Shown: positions 1-7,913 of the stretch, piece after piece
How the letters are laid out: each line of letters starts with the position of its first letter
Numbering within the stretch: position 1 is the stretch's first letter
Assembly (NCBI RefSeq): GCF_000298175.1
Contig: NZ_BAGZ01000005.1
Span: 62,001-126,000 of the forward strand
Length of the DNA: 64,000 nt
From: Austwickia chelonae NBRC 105200
GTDB taxonomy: Bacteria > Actinomycetota > Actinomycetes > Actinomycetales > Dermatophilaceae
Reading direction: 5' to 3'
Made by a program: the position numbers and the translations under genes
The notes under the pieces: generated by a model
The model's input: the letters and a program-made list of their open reading frames with translations, nothing else
Told to the model about the DNA's origin: nothing
Databases searched by the model: none

Positions 1-788
1 CCTTCCTCACCGCAACGACCTCCTCCTTCTCCGCCTTCCTCACCGACCACGCACCCGAACTCCTCCCCACCGCACCGGCCACCCTGCCCACCGACACCCA
101 GACCCCCCTCCCACACGGCACCACCATCGTCGCCGTCGCCTTCGACGGAGGCGTCGTCATGGCCGGCGACCGCCGGGCCACCAGCGGAAACCTCATCGCC
201 AACCGCACCATCGACAAAGTCTTCGTCGCCGACGAAAGCTCCCTCGTCGGGATCTCCGGAGTCGCCGGAGTCGCCACCGAAATGGTCGCCCTCTTCCAGG
301 TCGAACTCGAACACTACGAAAAAATCGAAGGCACACCACTCTCCCTGGAAGGCCGCGCCAACCGCCTGCGCACCATGATCCGAGGAAACCTCCCCCTCGC
401 CCTGCGCGGACTCGGCGTCGTCCCCCTCTTCGCCGGATACGACGGCCACACCGGCCGCATCTTCAGCTACGACGTCGCCGGCGGATGCTACGAAGAACAC
501 GACTACGCCGGCGTCGGCTCAGGATCCCTCTTCGCCCGCGGCGCCCTCAAAAAACTCTGGCACCCCACCCTCGACGCCGACACCGCCCTACGCATCGCCG
601 TCGAAGCCCTCTACGACGCCGCCGACGACGACACCGCCACCGGAGGCCCCGACATCGCCCGACGACTCTGGCCCACCTGCGCACTCGCCGACAACGACGG
701 CGCCCGCCTCGTCGCCGACAACGACATCGCCGACATCGTCGAAACCCTCGTCGCCGACCGCCGACACAACCCCGGAGGCGCCCGATGA
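1..788 (+). CDS. prcB: 20S proteasome beta subunit (5' end cut off)
   Basis: Catalytic beta subunit of the actinobacterial 20S proteasome, which degrades pupylated proteins in the cytosol. The reading frame is open from base 3, so the true start lies left of the window. The propeptide ends in HG and the mature chain starts TTIVAVAFDGG, placing the nucleophile threonine codon at 120-122; the mature chain is 222 residues. GDRRATSGN, the VGSGSLFA segment and DAADDDTATGGPD are family hallmarks. The stop overlaps the prcA ATG by four bases (ATGA), so alpha and beta are translationally coupled. Third codon positions are strongly C-biased. Identification is very secure. Confidence 0.97.
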   Translation, partial: FLTATTSSFSAFLTDHAPELLPTAPATLPTDTQTPLPHGTTIVAVAFDGGVVMAGDRRATSGNLIANRTIDKVFVADESSLVGISGVAGVATEMVALFQVELEHYEKIEGTPLSLEGRANRLRTMIRGNLPLALRGLGVVPLFAGYDGHTGRIFSYDVAGGCYEEHDYAGVGSGSLFARGALKKLWHPTLDADTALRIAVEALYDAADDDTATGGPDIARRLWPTCALADNDGARLVADNDIADIVETLVADRRHNPGGAR

Positions 789-1507
789 GCATGCCCTTCT
801 ACGTCTCACCGGAACAACTGACCAAGGACCGTGCCGAATTCGCCCGCAAAGGCATCTCCCGCGGACGCTCCGTCCTCGCCGCCAGCTGCCGGGAAGGCAT
901 CCTCTTCGTCGCCGAGAACCCCAGCCCCACCCTCCACAAGATCGCCGAGATCCACGACCGCATCGGCTTCGCCGGCGTCGGCAAATACCACGAATTCGAA
1001 ACCCTCCGCGTCGCCGGCGTCCGCTACGCCGACCTGCGCGGCTACGCCTACGACCGCACCGATGTCACCGCACGGGCGCTGGCCGGCACCTACGCCCAGA
1101 CCCTGGGAGCTACCTTCGCCCAGGACTCCAAACCCTTCGAAGTGGAGATCCTCCTCGCCCAGGTCGGCACCGACCCCACCAAGGACGAGATCTACCGCAT
1201 CTCCTACGACGGGTCGGTCCGGGACGAACCCCGCTACGCCGTCTCCGGCGGCGCAGCCGAACGCGTCACCACCGCACTACGCGAACAACTGCACACCGAC
1301 CTACCGATGCACGAAGTCATCGCCGCGGCCTCGACCGCACTGCGCCGCGAGGACATTCCCCCAGCACCCCTCGAGATCGCACTGCTCGACCGCACCCGAC
1401 CCCGCCGAACCTTCCGCAGACTCGACGCCGTCGACCTGCCCGACCTACGACCCCGGTCCACCAACCCCCAGACCCAACACAGCGACCACCGCAGAACCGG
1501 CGACTGA
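785..1507 (+). CDS. prcA: 20S proteasome alpha subunit
   Basis: Alpha-ring subunit of the 20S proteasome, forming the gated outer rings that bind ring ATPases. The chosen ATG (MSMPFYVSPEQ) overlaps the prcB stop and gives 240 residues, the usual size. The N-terminal YVSPEQ..KDRAEFARKGISRG segment is typical of actinobacterial PrcA, whose N-termini form the gate. The central GFAGVGKYHEFE and the LLAQVG strand region also fit. A longer in-frame reading that begins inside prcB is a low-complexity Arg-rich shadow and was discarded. The Arg/Thr-rich C-terminal tail is probably disordered. pafA follows after three bases, so prcB-prcA-pafA looks like one operon. Confidence 0.96.
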   Translation: MSMPFYVSPEQLTKDRAEFARKGISRGRSVLAASCREGILFVAENPSPTLHKIAEIHDRIGFAGVGKYHEFETLRVAGVRYADLRGYAYDRTDVTARALAGTYAQTLGATFAQDSKPFEVEILLAQVGTDPTKDEIYRISYDGSVRDEPRYAVSGGAAERVTTALREQLHTDLPMHEVIAAASTALRREDIPPAPLEIALLDRTRPRRTFRRLDAVDLPDLRPRSTNPQTQHSDHRRTGD

Positions 1508-1510
1508 CCG

Positions 1511-2878
1511 ATGGACCGGCGCATCCTCGGCCTGGAAACCGAATACGGAGTGACCTGTCACACCGAGAAGGACCACCGACCCGGAACCGACGACATCGTC
1601 CGCCACCTCTTCCGCGACATCGTCCGTCGACACCGCAGCAGCAACGTCTTCCTCCGCAACGGCGGCCGCCTCTACCTCGACGTCGGCAACCACCCCGAAT
1701 ACGCCACCGCCGAATGCGACACCCTGCCCGACCTCCTCGCCCACGACCGCGCCGGAATCCTCATCCTCCACGACATGGTCGCGCGCGCGGAGGAACTCAT
1801 GGCCGAGGAATCCCCGGACGTGACGGTCTTCCTCCTCCGGAACAATGTCGATTCCGTCGGCAACTCCTACGGCTGTCATGAGAACTACCTCATCGACCGG
1901 AGCACCGATCTGACGGTGCTGTCCACGGCGCTCACCCCTTTCCTGGTCACCCGTCAGCTGGTCTGCGGAGCCGGGAGGCTCGTCGTCGCACCTGACGGGC
2001 GGGCCAGATACTGCCTCTCCCAGCGCGCCGAGGTCATCTGGGAAGGTGCTTCCAGCGCCACCACCCGTGCTCGCCCCATGATCAACACCCGGGACGAACC
2101 TCACGCCGATGCGAGTCGGCACCGTCGACTCCATGTCATCGTCGGCGACAGCAATATGGCCGAGTCCTCCACCCTGTTGAAGGTCGCCACTCTCGATCTC
2201 GTCCTGCGGGCTCTCGAGGCCGGTCGTCTTCCTCCCGATCTGACTCCCGTCGACACTGCTTCGGCGATCCGTACCGTCGGCCACGATCTCACCGGTCGTG
2301 CCGTTTTCCGCACAGCGAGTGGAACGGTCGGTGCCGTGGACGTCCAACGTGCTTATCACGTGTTGGCCGCCGAGCACCTGGCCGAGCACGGCCCGTCCCG
2401 CCCGTGGGACGAGGCTGCGCTGTCGTTGTGGGACGAGGTCCTGGGCGCCGTCGAGGCGGGGGAGGCCCACCGGGTCGCCCGCCATGTCGACTGGGCTGCC
2501 AAACACATGCTGCTCACCCGGCAGGTCGCCCGTCACGGTCTGGACTGGTCCGATCCGCGTCTGGCCCAGCTCGATCTGCTCTACCACGACATCGACCCAC
2601 GGCGAGGTGTGGCGGCGCGCCTGGAGAAAGCCGGCCACCTGCACCGGTGGACCACCGAGGAAGATGCCAGGGAAGCGATGACCGGTCCTCCGTCGACGAC
2701 CCGTGCCCGGCTGCGTGGCGCGGTGGTGGCCGCGGCCGAGGAATCGGGGCGTCCTTGCCGGGTCGACTGGACGCATCTGAGGATCGACGGTGACGAAGGA
2801 CGGACGGTGATCTGCAAGGATCCTTTTGCCCACGTCGACGAACGTGTGGACCGGTTGATCTCCTCGATGCGGGGATGA
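1511..2878 (+). CDS. pafA: Pup-protein ligase
   Basis: PafA joins the C-terminal glutamate of Pup to substrate lysines using ATP, marking proteins for the proteasome encoded just upstream. The 455 residues match the family length. Visible hallmarks are ETEYG near residue 9 (nucleotide and Mg2+ site), FLRNGGRLYLDVG with the catalytic-base Asp57, the YGCHENYL loop, TRQLVCGAG, and the C-terminal CKDPFAHVDERVDRLI. Third-position C bias is extreme up to about base 1770 and then relaxes abruptly inside the gene. No pup or dop gene is in the window; they usually lie beside prcB, so they are probably to the left. A hairpin follows at 2914-2935. Confidence 0.96.
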   Translation: MDRRILGLETEYGVTCHTEKDHRPGTDDIVRHLFRDIVRRHRSSNVFLRNGGRLYLDVGNHPEYATAECDTLPDLLAHDRAGILILHDMVARAEELMAEESPDVTVFLLRNNVDSVGNSYGCHENYLIDRSTDLTVLSTALTPFLVTRQLVCGAGRLVVAPDGRARYCLSQRAEVIWEGASSATTRARPMINTRDEPHADASRHRRLHVIVGDSNMAESSTLLKVATLDLVLRALEAGRLPPDLTPVDTASAIRTVGHDLTGRAVFRTASGTVGAVDVQRAYHVLAAEHLAEHGPSRPWDEAALSLWDEVLGAVEAGEAHRVARHVDWAAKHMLLTRQVARHGLDWSDPRLAQLDLLYHDIDPRRGVAARLEKAGHLHRWTTEEDAREAMTGPPSTTRARLRGAVVAAAEESGRPCRVDWTHLRIDGDEGRTVICKDPFAHVDERVDRLISSMRG

Positions 2879-2913
2879 GGGGCTCCGTTGCGAGGAGCTT
2901 CTCTTCCGGTGCG

Positions 2914-2935
2914 GGCCAGCCGGGTTAGGCTGGCC
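2914..2935 (+). terminator. Hairpin after pafA
   Basis: An 8-bp perfect stem GGCCAGCC/GGCTGGCC with a 6-nt loop lies 36 bases past the pafA stop and upstream of the FKBP gene. No U-tract follows. It may end the prcBA-pafA transcript. Confidence 0.45.
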
Positions 2936-2995
2936 AGCGGTCCGGTGCCGGGTGATCCCTTGCGCCCGACGCCCTGCTCGAGTCTCCAGCGAAGT

Positions 2996-3001
2996 TAGGT
3001 T
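2996..3001 (+). promoter_or_regulatory. -10 hexamer TAGGTT, leaderless start
   Basis: TAGGTT ends six bases before the GTG at 3008, and no Shine-Dalgarno sequence precedes that GTG. The spacing fits transcription starting at the start codon. Confidence 0.5.
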
Positions 3002-3007
3002 CTGCCT

Positions 3008-4003
3008 GTGCGCTCTGTGACATTACGCCTGTTCAGCCTGGCCATCCTCCCTGCCGTGCTCGTGTCGGGATGCGCCGACGCGCCCGGGGGGTCGCCAGGG
3101 TCGTCGTCCTCGTCCGATGTCCCGGCGAACAACGCGGCATTCGACAAGATCACTGTCACGCCAGGAGCGAACGCCACGACGCCGCCGACCGTGCAGCTGG
3201 CGGAGAAACCGGTCCGGTCGAAGGGCTCGCACACCCGGGTGATCAAGGAAGGCACGGGAGAGCAGATCGGCGACAAGGCGTGGCTGGACGTCCATCACGC
3301 CCGCTACTCGGGGGCCGACGGCAAACTGATCGGCTCCTCCTACGCCGGCCGACCCACCTCGTTGAAGGTCGGCGAGGAAGGCGTCGTGGAAGTTTTCAAC
3401 AAGGCGGTCAAGGGGCAGAAGATCGGCGCGCAGGTGCTCGCCGCGGTCCCGGCCTCGAAGATGATCAACGACGCCCAACTTCCCGAGGGGATGTCCCTGG
3501 ACGACTCCCTCATCTTCGTGATCGACGTGGTCGCTGCCCGGCCGGTACTGGAACGGGCGACCGGAACCCCCGTCCCGCCCAAACCGGGCATACCTGCCGC
3601 CGAAGTACCCGACGACCTGAAGCAACCGGCCAAGATCACCGTCCCCTCACCGCAGGCCACGAAGGACAAGATCGTCCAACCGCTCATCACCGGTTCGGGC
3701 AAGAAGGTCGAGAAAGGCCAGGTCGTCCGCTTCCGGTACACCGGAGTGACCTGGCGCGACCCGGGCAAGCCCTTCGACTACTCCGGCAACCACGACCCGA
3801 ACTACGTCGACTTCCCCGTGGGGGAGGGCAACCTCATCAAAGCCTGGGACAATGCGATCCCCGGGCATACGGTCGGTTCCCGCCTGCTCATCGTGGCGCA
3901 GCCCGAGGACGCCTATGGTGATAAGGGCGAACCCAAAGCCAACATCAAACCCGACGATGTCCTGATCTTCGTCCTGGATATCCTCGACGCCTACGACGCC
4001 TGA
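3008..4003 (+). CDS. Lipoprotein with two FKBP-type prolyl isomerase domains
   Basis: A 331-residue exported lipoprotein. The N-terminus has a basic start, a hydrophobic stretch and the lipobox VSGC with Cys22, then a Ser/Gly/Pro linker. Two FKBP-like segments follow: about 85-180 (weaker match) and about 220-331, the second with VVRFRYTGVTW, FPVGEGNLIKAWDNAIPGHTVGS and a closing VLIFVLDILDAYDA. Such proteins catalyse proline cis/trans isomerisation or act as chaperones outside the membrane. The start is GTG, with a leaderless -10 just upstream. A second, cytosolic FKBP follows. The lnt gene at 12097 would N-acylate lipoproteins of this kind. Enzyme activity of the first domain is uncertain. 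Confidence 0.88.
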   Translation: MRSVTLRLFSLAILPAVLVSGCADAPGGSPGSSSSSDVPANNAAFDKITVTPGANATTPPTVQLAEKPVRSKGSHTRVIKEGTGEQIGDKAWLDVHHARYSGADGKLIGSSYAGRPTSLKVGEEGVVEVFNKAVKGQKIGAQVLAAVPASKMINDAQLPEGMSLDDSLIFVIDVVAARPVLERATGTPVPPKPGIPAAEVPDDLKQPAKITVPSPQATKDKIVQPLITGSGKKVEKGQVVRFRYTGVTWRDPGKPFDYSGNHDPNYVDFPVGEGNLIKAWDNAIPGHTVGSRLLIVAQPEDAYGDKGEPKANIKPDDVLIFVLDILDAYDA

Positions 4004-4079
4004 GCCCCCCCAGGGCCGTGCACCGAAGCAGCCGTGGCCCCAGCCACGCACCTCGACGACCTGAGAAGGAGTGAACTGC

Positions 4080-4463
4080 ATGTCGGAGACGAATCGCACC
4101 AAACCGGAGATCGACTTCCCCGGAGACAACCCCCCGACCGAACTGGTCATGGAAGACCTCATCGAAGGCGACGGAGCTGAAGCCCGCCCGGGCTCCCTCG
4201 TCGAAGCCCACTACGTCGGGGTCGCCTGGTCGACCGGTGAGGAGTTCGACGCATCCTGGAACCGAGGGGAAACCCTTTCCTTCCCCCTCGGGACGGGCCG
4301 GGTCATCCGAGGGTGGGACGAAGGCATCGCCGGGATGAAGGTCGGCGGTCGCCGACGCCTGGTGATCCCCCCGCACCTGGGCTACGGAGACCGGGGTGCC
4401 GGCGCCGTCATCAAACCGGGGGAGACCCTGATCTTCGTGGTCGACCTGGTGGGCGTGCGCTGA
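4080..4463 (+). CDS. FKBP-type peptidyl-prolyl cis-trans isomerase
   Basis: Single-domain cytosolic FKBP of 127 residues. It shows the full family core: LVEAHYVGVAWSTGEEFDAS, FPLGTGRVIRGWDEGIAGMK, RRRLVIPPHLGYGDRG and IFVVDLVGV. The ATG at 4080 is chosen because the AGAAGGA ribosome site ends at 4070, the right distance away; an in-frame GTG at 4071 would sit directly on that site. The gene lies 76 bases after the double-FKBP lipoprotein. Its role is general proline isomerisation; no link to the proteasome can be shown from sequence. Confidence 0.93.
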   Translation: MSETNRTKPEIDFPGDNPPTELVMEDLIEGDGAEARPGSLVEAHYVGVAWSTGEEFDASWNRGETLSFPLGTGRVIRGWDEGIAGMKVGGRRRLVIPPHLGYGDRGAGAVIKPGETLIFVVDLVGVR

Positions 4464-4505
4464 CCCACGCCCGCCCGGCGCTCCCGCTGACTCACATCGG
4501 ACAGG

Positions 4506-4511
4506 TAGCGT
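4506..4511 (+). promoter_or_regulatory. -10 hexamer TAGCGT, leaderless pafB
   Basis: TAGCGT stands seven bases upstream of the pafB ATG, with no ribosome-binding site between. A leaderless pafBC transcript is likely. Confidence 0.45.
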
Positions 4512-4518
4512 CGACCCC

Positions 4519-5529
4519 ATGAGTTCCCAGCCGATGGTCGCCGCGAAGACCGAACGGTTACTCAACGTGGTGATCTGCCTGCTGTACACGCGTAGGCCGC
4601 TGACCCGGGACCAGATCAGGTCCTCGGTCGCGGCCTACGCGTCCACCACCTCCGACGAAGCCTTCGAACGCATGTTCGAACGCGACAAAGGTGAACTACG
4701 AGACCTCGGCATCCCTCTCATCACCGAACAACTCGACACCTTCTTCGACGACGAACCCGGCTACCGCATCGACCGCCGCGAATACGACCTCCCCGAACTC
4801 CACTTCACCCCCGACGAACTCGCCGTACTCGCCCTCGCCAACCGCACCTGGGCCCAAGCCTCGCTCAGCGGCCCAGCAGCCACCGCACTACGCAAACTCG
4901 CCGCCGACGGGGTAGAACGCGACAACAGCTCCATCATCGGGATCGAAGCACGCATCCGAACCCACGAACCCACCTTCGAACCGGTCCGAGCCGCCGTCGT
5001 CGACACCTGCCCCATCACCTTCACCTACACCTCGGCCCACTCCGGACAGACCCGCCCCCGCAAAGTCCACCCCTGGGGACTCACCAGCTGGCGAGGACAC
5101 TGGTACCTCACCGCACTGGACACCGACCTCAACGAACCACGCATCTTCCGCCTCAGCCGAATCCAAGGCGAAGTCCGCCGCACCGGACAACCCGGAAGCT
5201 ACGACGTCCCCCCAGGGCACCGCCCCCGCGCCTTCGTCCAAGCCCGTATCAGCTCAGGCGACCCCTTCCCCGCCCAGATCGCCGTCCGCCCCGGCACCGG
5301 ACACGCTCTCCGACGCCGAGCCGCCACCACCGCCACCGACCCCACCAGACCCGGTTGGGACATCCTCACACTCCACGCCCAGGACACCGAGAACCTCGCC
5401 CAAGAACTCGCCTCCTACGGCCCCGACGTCATCGCACTCTCCCCCCACACCGTCATCGACGCCCTCACCCGCACCCTACGAAAAACCCTCGAAACCCACC
5501 GCGACACCACCCCCGGAACACCCCAATGA
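4519..5529 (+). CDS. pafB: WYL-domain transcriptional regulator PafB
   Basis: A 336-residue helix-turn-helix plus WYL regulator. Residues 1-70 form a winged-helix region (TERLLNVVICLL, PLTRDQIR). The WYL core HPWGLTSWRGHWYLTALD is near the middle, and a C-terminal WCX-like extension follows. In mycobacteria PafB and PafC act together as activator of the RecA-independent DNA damage response; the name reflects gene position beside pafA rather than proteasome function. Its stop overlaps the pafC ATG (ATGA), as expected for obligate partners. Third-position C bias becomes extreme from about base 4620 onward. Confidence 0.93.
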   Translation: MSSQPMVAAKTERLLNVVICLLYTRRPLTRDQIRSSVAAYASTTSDEAFERMFERDKGELRDLGIPLITEQLDTFFDDEPGYRIDRREYDLPELHFTPDELAVLALANRTWAQASLSGPAATALRKLAADGVERDNSSIIGIEARIRTHEPTFEPVRAAVVDTCPITFTYTSAHSGQTRPRKVHPWGLTSWRGHWYLTALDTDLNEPRIFRLSRIQGEVRRTGQPGSYDVPPGHRPRAFVQARISSGDPFPAQIAVRPGTGHALRRRAATTATDPTRPGWDILTLHAQDTENLAQELASYGPDVIALSPHTVIDALTRTLRKTLETHRDTTPGTPQ

Positions 5530-6542
5530 CCGACCCCCACCGCAAACGCCCACCCCAAGAATCCGCCGGCGAACGACTAGCCCGCCTCCTCACCATGGTT
5601 CCCTGGCTCCTCCACCGACCCGGAATCGAAATCGACCGAGCAGCAGAAGAACTCCACGTCACCCGAGAACAACTCGAATCCGACCTGGCACTCCTCTTCC
5701 TCTGCGGAACCCCCGGAGGCATGCCCGACGACCTCATCGAAGCCGAATGGGAAGAAGGCCGCGTCTACCTCAGCAACGCCGACACCATCTCCCGCCCACT
5801 GCGCCTCGGCCGCGACGAAGCACTCGCCCTCATCATCGCCCTACGCACCCTCTCCGAAATCCCCGGACCAGAAGACCACGACGCCCTCGACCGCACCCTG
5901 GCGAAACTGGAAGAAGCCATCTCCTCCGCAGCCATCCCCACCATCGAATCAGCCCGAGACCGCATCCAGATCGACATGACCGAAGGCGCGCAAGAACACA
6001 TCCTCGCCACCGCCCGACGCGCAATCCAAGAAAAACGCCGCATCCACCTGCGCTACCTCGTCGCAGCCCGCGACGAAACCACCGAACGCGACGTCGACCC
6101 CATGCGCATCACCAGCGTCGACGGCCGCGGCTACCTCGAAGGATGGTGCCACCGCTCCGACGCCGTACGCCTCTTCCGCCTCGACCGCGTCGAAGACATC
6201 ACCCTCCTCGACCAACCAGGCACACCACCAGAACACGCCCACCCCCGAGACGTCGACAACGGCATCTTCCAACCCGGACCCGACGACCTCCTCGTCCGAC
6301 TACAACTGACCCCCGCCGCCGAATGGATGCGCGACTACTACCCCCACGTCTCCTTCGAAAGACACCCCACCGGCACATCCACCCTCACCCTGCACACCGC
6401 CGACGTAGCCTGGCTACGACGCCTCGCATGGCGCTCCGGCGGAACCATCCACGTCCTGGAACCCACCTGGCTCGCCGACCAGATCACCCAGGGCGCCCGC
6501 GATGCTCTCTCGGCCTACGACCTGGTTGAGGACGTACACTGA
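5526..6542 (+). CDS. pafC: WYL-domain transcriptional regulator PafC
   Basis: The 338-residue partner of PafB. It starts MTDPHRKRPP at the ATG overlapping the pafB stop; longer upstream in-frame reading is a Pro/Arg-rich shadow. It carries an N-terminal winged helix (RLARLLTMVPWLLHRPGIE) and a WYL-type core (RGYLEGWCHRSDAVRLFRLDRVED). PafB and PafC together form the DNA-damage transcription activator known from mycobacteria, so this pair probably controls repair genes. The gene order pafB-pafC-tatA-tatC-helY matches Mycobacterium tuberculosis. Confidence 0.93.
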   Translation: MTDPHRKRPPQESAGERLARLLTMVPWLLHRPGIEIDRAAEELHVTREQLESDLALLFLCGTPGGMPDDLIEAEWEEGRVYLSNADTISRPLRLGRDEALALIIALRTLSEIPGPEDHDALDRTLAKLEEAISSAAIPTIESARDRIQIDMTEGAQEHILATARRAIQEKRRIHLRYLVAARDETTERDVDPMRITSVDGRGYLEGWCHRSDAVRLFRLDRVEDITLLDQPGTPPEHAHPRDVDNGIFQPGPDDLLVRLQLTPAAEWMRDYYPHVSFERHPTGTSTLTLHTADVAWLRRLAWRSGGTIHVLEPTWLADQITQGARDALSAYDLVEDVH

Positions 6543-6605
6543 CCGGCGCCGGAGCCTTTTCCTCGCGACGGTGCGCAAGCAAGATCTCAGCGGAAGGCGT
6601 GACAC

Positions 6606-7031
6606 ATGCCACAGTGGCTAGGCGGTCCCGAGTTCATCGTGATCGTCCTGATCGTCGTGATCCTCTTCGGATGGAAGAAACTCCCCGACGCGGCTCGTAG
6701 CCTGGGACGCTCCATGCGCATCCTCAAGGCCGAGGTCGAGGAGATGCGCAGCGACGACAAACCCAGCGCAGCGAGCCAGACGACCGTCCCCGGGCAGACC
6801 GTCCCACCGACGGCACAGAAGCCCACCGACGGCGCCAAGACCACGGCTCCCGCAGAGACGCCCGAACAACGCGAAGCACGGATCCGCGCGGAGGTCGAGG
6901 CCAAGATCCGCCAGGAGGAGACGGAGAAAGCCGAACGGGCACGGATCGAAGCACAGGTGCGTGCAGAATTCGAGGCGAAGCATCGGGCGGAGACCAAGCC
7001 CGAGAGCCCACGCCAGGACCCGGCCCGCTGA
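6606..7031 (+). CDS. tatA: Sec-independent translocase subunit TatA
   Basis: Pore-forming subunit of the twin-arginine translocase, which exports folded proteins. It has one N-terminal membrane helix (about residues 6-24, FIVIVLIVVILFGWKKLP) followed by the amphipathic DAARSLGRSMRILKAEVEEM. The C-terminal half is long, charged and coiled-coil-like with repeated Arg/Glu blocks, giving 141 residues, longer than most TatA. A ribosome site GGAAGG precedes the ATG. tatC follows after 11 bases. One likely substrate in this window is the Rieske lipoprotein at 56447-56920, which has a twin-arginine signal. Confidence 0.95.
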   Translation: MPQWLGGPEFIVIVLIVVILFGWKKLPDAARSLGRSMRILKAEVEEMRSDDKPSAASQTTVPGQTVPPTAQKPTDGAKTTAPAETPEQREARIRAEVEAKIRQEETEKAERARIEAQVRAEFEAKHRAETKPESPRQDPAR

Positions 7032-7042
7032 TCTCTCCACCG

Positions 7043-7843
7043 GTGAGACTCTCTCTGCCGGCAGGGCCGAAACGCGACCCCGAGGGACACATGTCCCTGG
7101 TGGACCATCTCCGAGAACTGCGTAACCGTTTCCTGATCGCCGCCGTGACCGTCCTGATCGCGGTCGTACCCGGTTGGAAGCTCTACCACCCGGCACTGAC
7201 CCTGCTGATCCAACCGATCAAACGCCAAGGCGGACAGGTCAACTTCGGCGGGCTGACCGACCCCTTCGCCATCCAGCTCCAGGTCGCCATCTTCATCGCA
7301 CTGATCATCTCGGCGCCGATGTGGATCTACCAGATCTGGGCTTTCATCGTCCCAGGGCTCACGAAACGCGAGAAACACACCGCCCTCGGATTCTTCGCCT
7401 GCGCGGTACCCCTCTTCGCGGCCGGATGCTATCTGGCCTACGTGACCCTGCCCAAAGCCGTCCAGATCCTGCTCGAATTCACCCCGGCCGAGGCCGACAA
7501 CATCGTGCAGGCACCGGACTACATCCGTTTCGTGACCCGCTTCATCATCGCGTTCGGTCTGGCCTTCCTCCTCCCCGTCTTCCTCGTCGCACTCAACCTG
7601 ATCGGGATACTCCCCGCCTCGTCGATGCTCACAGTCTGGCGATTCGCCGTAGTCGGCATCTTCGTCTTCGCCGCCGTGATGACCCCCACCCCCGACCCAT
7701 TCACCATGTTCACCCTCGCTCTACCCATGGTCGCCCTCTACTTCATGGCCTGCGGAATCGCAGCACTCAACGACCGGCGACGCGCCCGACACCGCCCCGA
7801 CTGGACCACCCAGGTCTCCGACGACGAAGCCAGCCCCCTCTGA
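7043..7843 (+). CDS. tatC: Sec-independent translocase subunit TatC
   Basis: Six-helix membrane receptor for twin-arginine signal peptides, 266 residues from GTG 7043. The family signature DPEGHMSLVDHLRELRNR is present near the N-terminus; this stretch is normally part of the protein, so the upstream GTG is preferred to the ATG at 7091. Other hallmarks are FGGLTDPFAIQLQV, the PMWIYQIWAFIVPGL segment and FGLAFLLPVF. With tatA it forms a minimal TatAC system; tatB is not in the window. A strong hairpin at 7852-7887 ends the unit. Confidence 0.95.
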   Translation: MRLSLPAGPKRDPEGHMSLVDHLRELRNRFLIAAVTVLIAVVPGWKLYHPALTLLIQPIKRQGGQVNFGGLTDPFAIQLQVAIFIALIISAPMWIYQIWAFIVPGLTKREKHTALGFFACAVPLFAAGCYLAYVTLPKAVQILLEFTPAEADNIVQAPDYIRFVTRFIIAFGLAFLLPVFLVALNLIGILPASSMLTVWRFAVVGIFVFAAVMTPTPDPFTMFTLALPMVALYFMACGIAALNDRRRARHRPDWTTQVSDDEASPL

Positions 7844-7851
7844 CCGGACCC

Positions 7852-7887
7852 GGTGGTCCGTCACCGCCCGGTCGACGACGGACCACC
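7852..7887 (+). terminator. Terminator hairpin after tatC
   Basis: Perfect 11-bp stem GGTGGTCCGTC/GACGGACCACC with a 14-nt loop, starting nine bases past the tatC stop. No U-run follows, as is common in actinobacteria. Confidence 0.65.
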
Positions 7888-7901
7888 AAGCTCCGCTGCC
7901 G

Positions 7902-7907
7902 TAGCCT
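7902..7907 (+). promoter_or_regulatory. -10 hexamer TAGCCT, leaderless helY
   Basis: TAGCCT lies six bases before the helY ATG with no ribosome site, just after the tatC terminator. This points to an independent leaderless promoter. Confidence 0.5.
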
Positions 7908-7913
7908 GGCACC

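Noticed and set aside
1445-2833. A 462-codon minus-strand open frame opposite pafA
   Set aside because: pafA on the plus strand shows the complete ligase signature. The minus reading is unrelated to any family.
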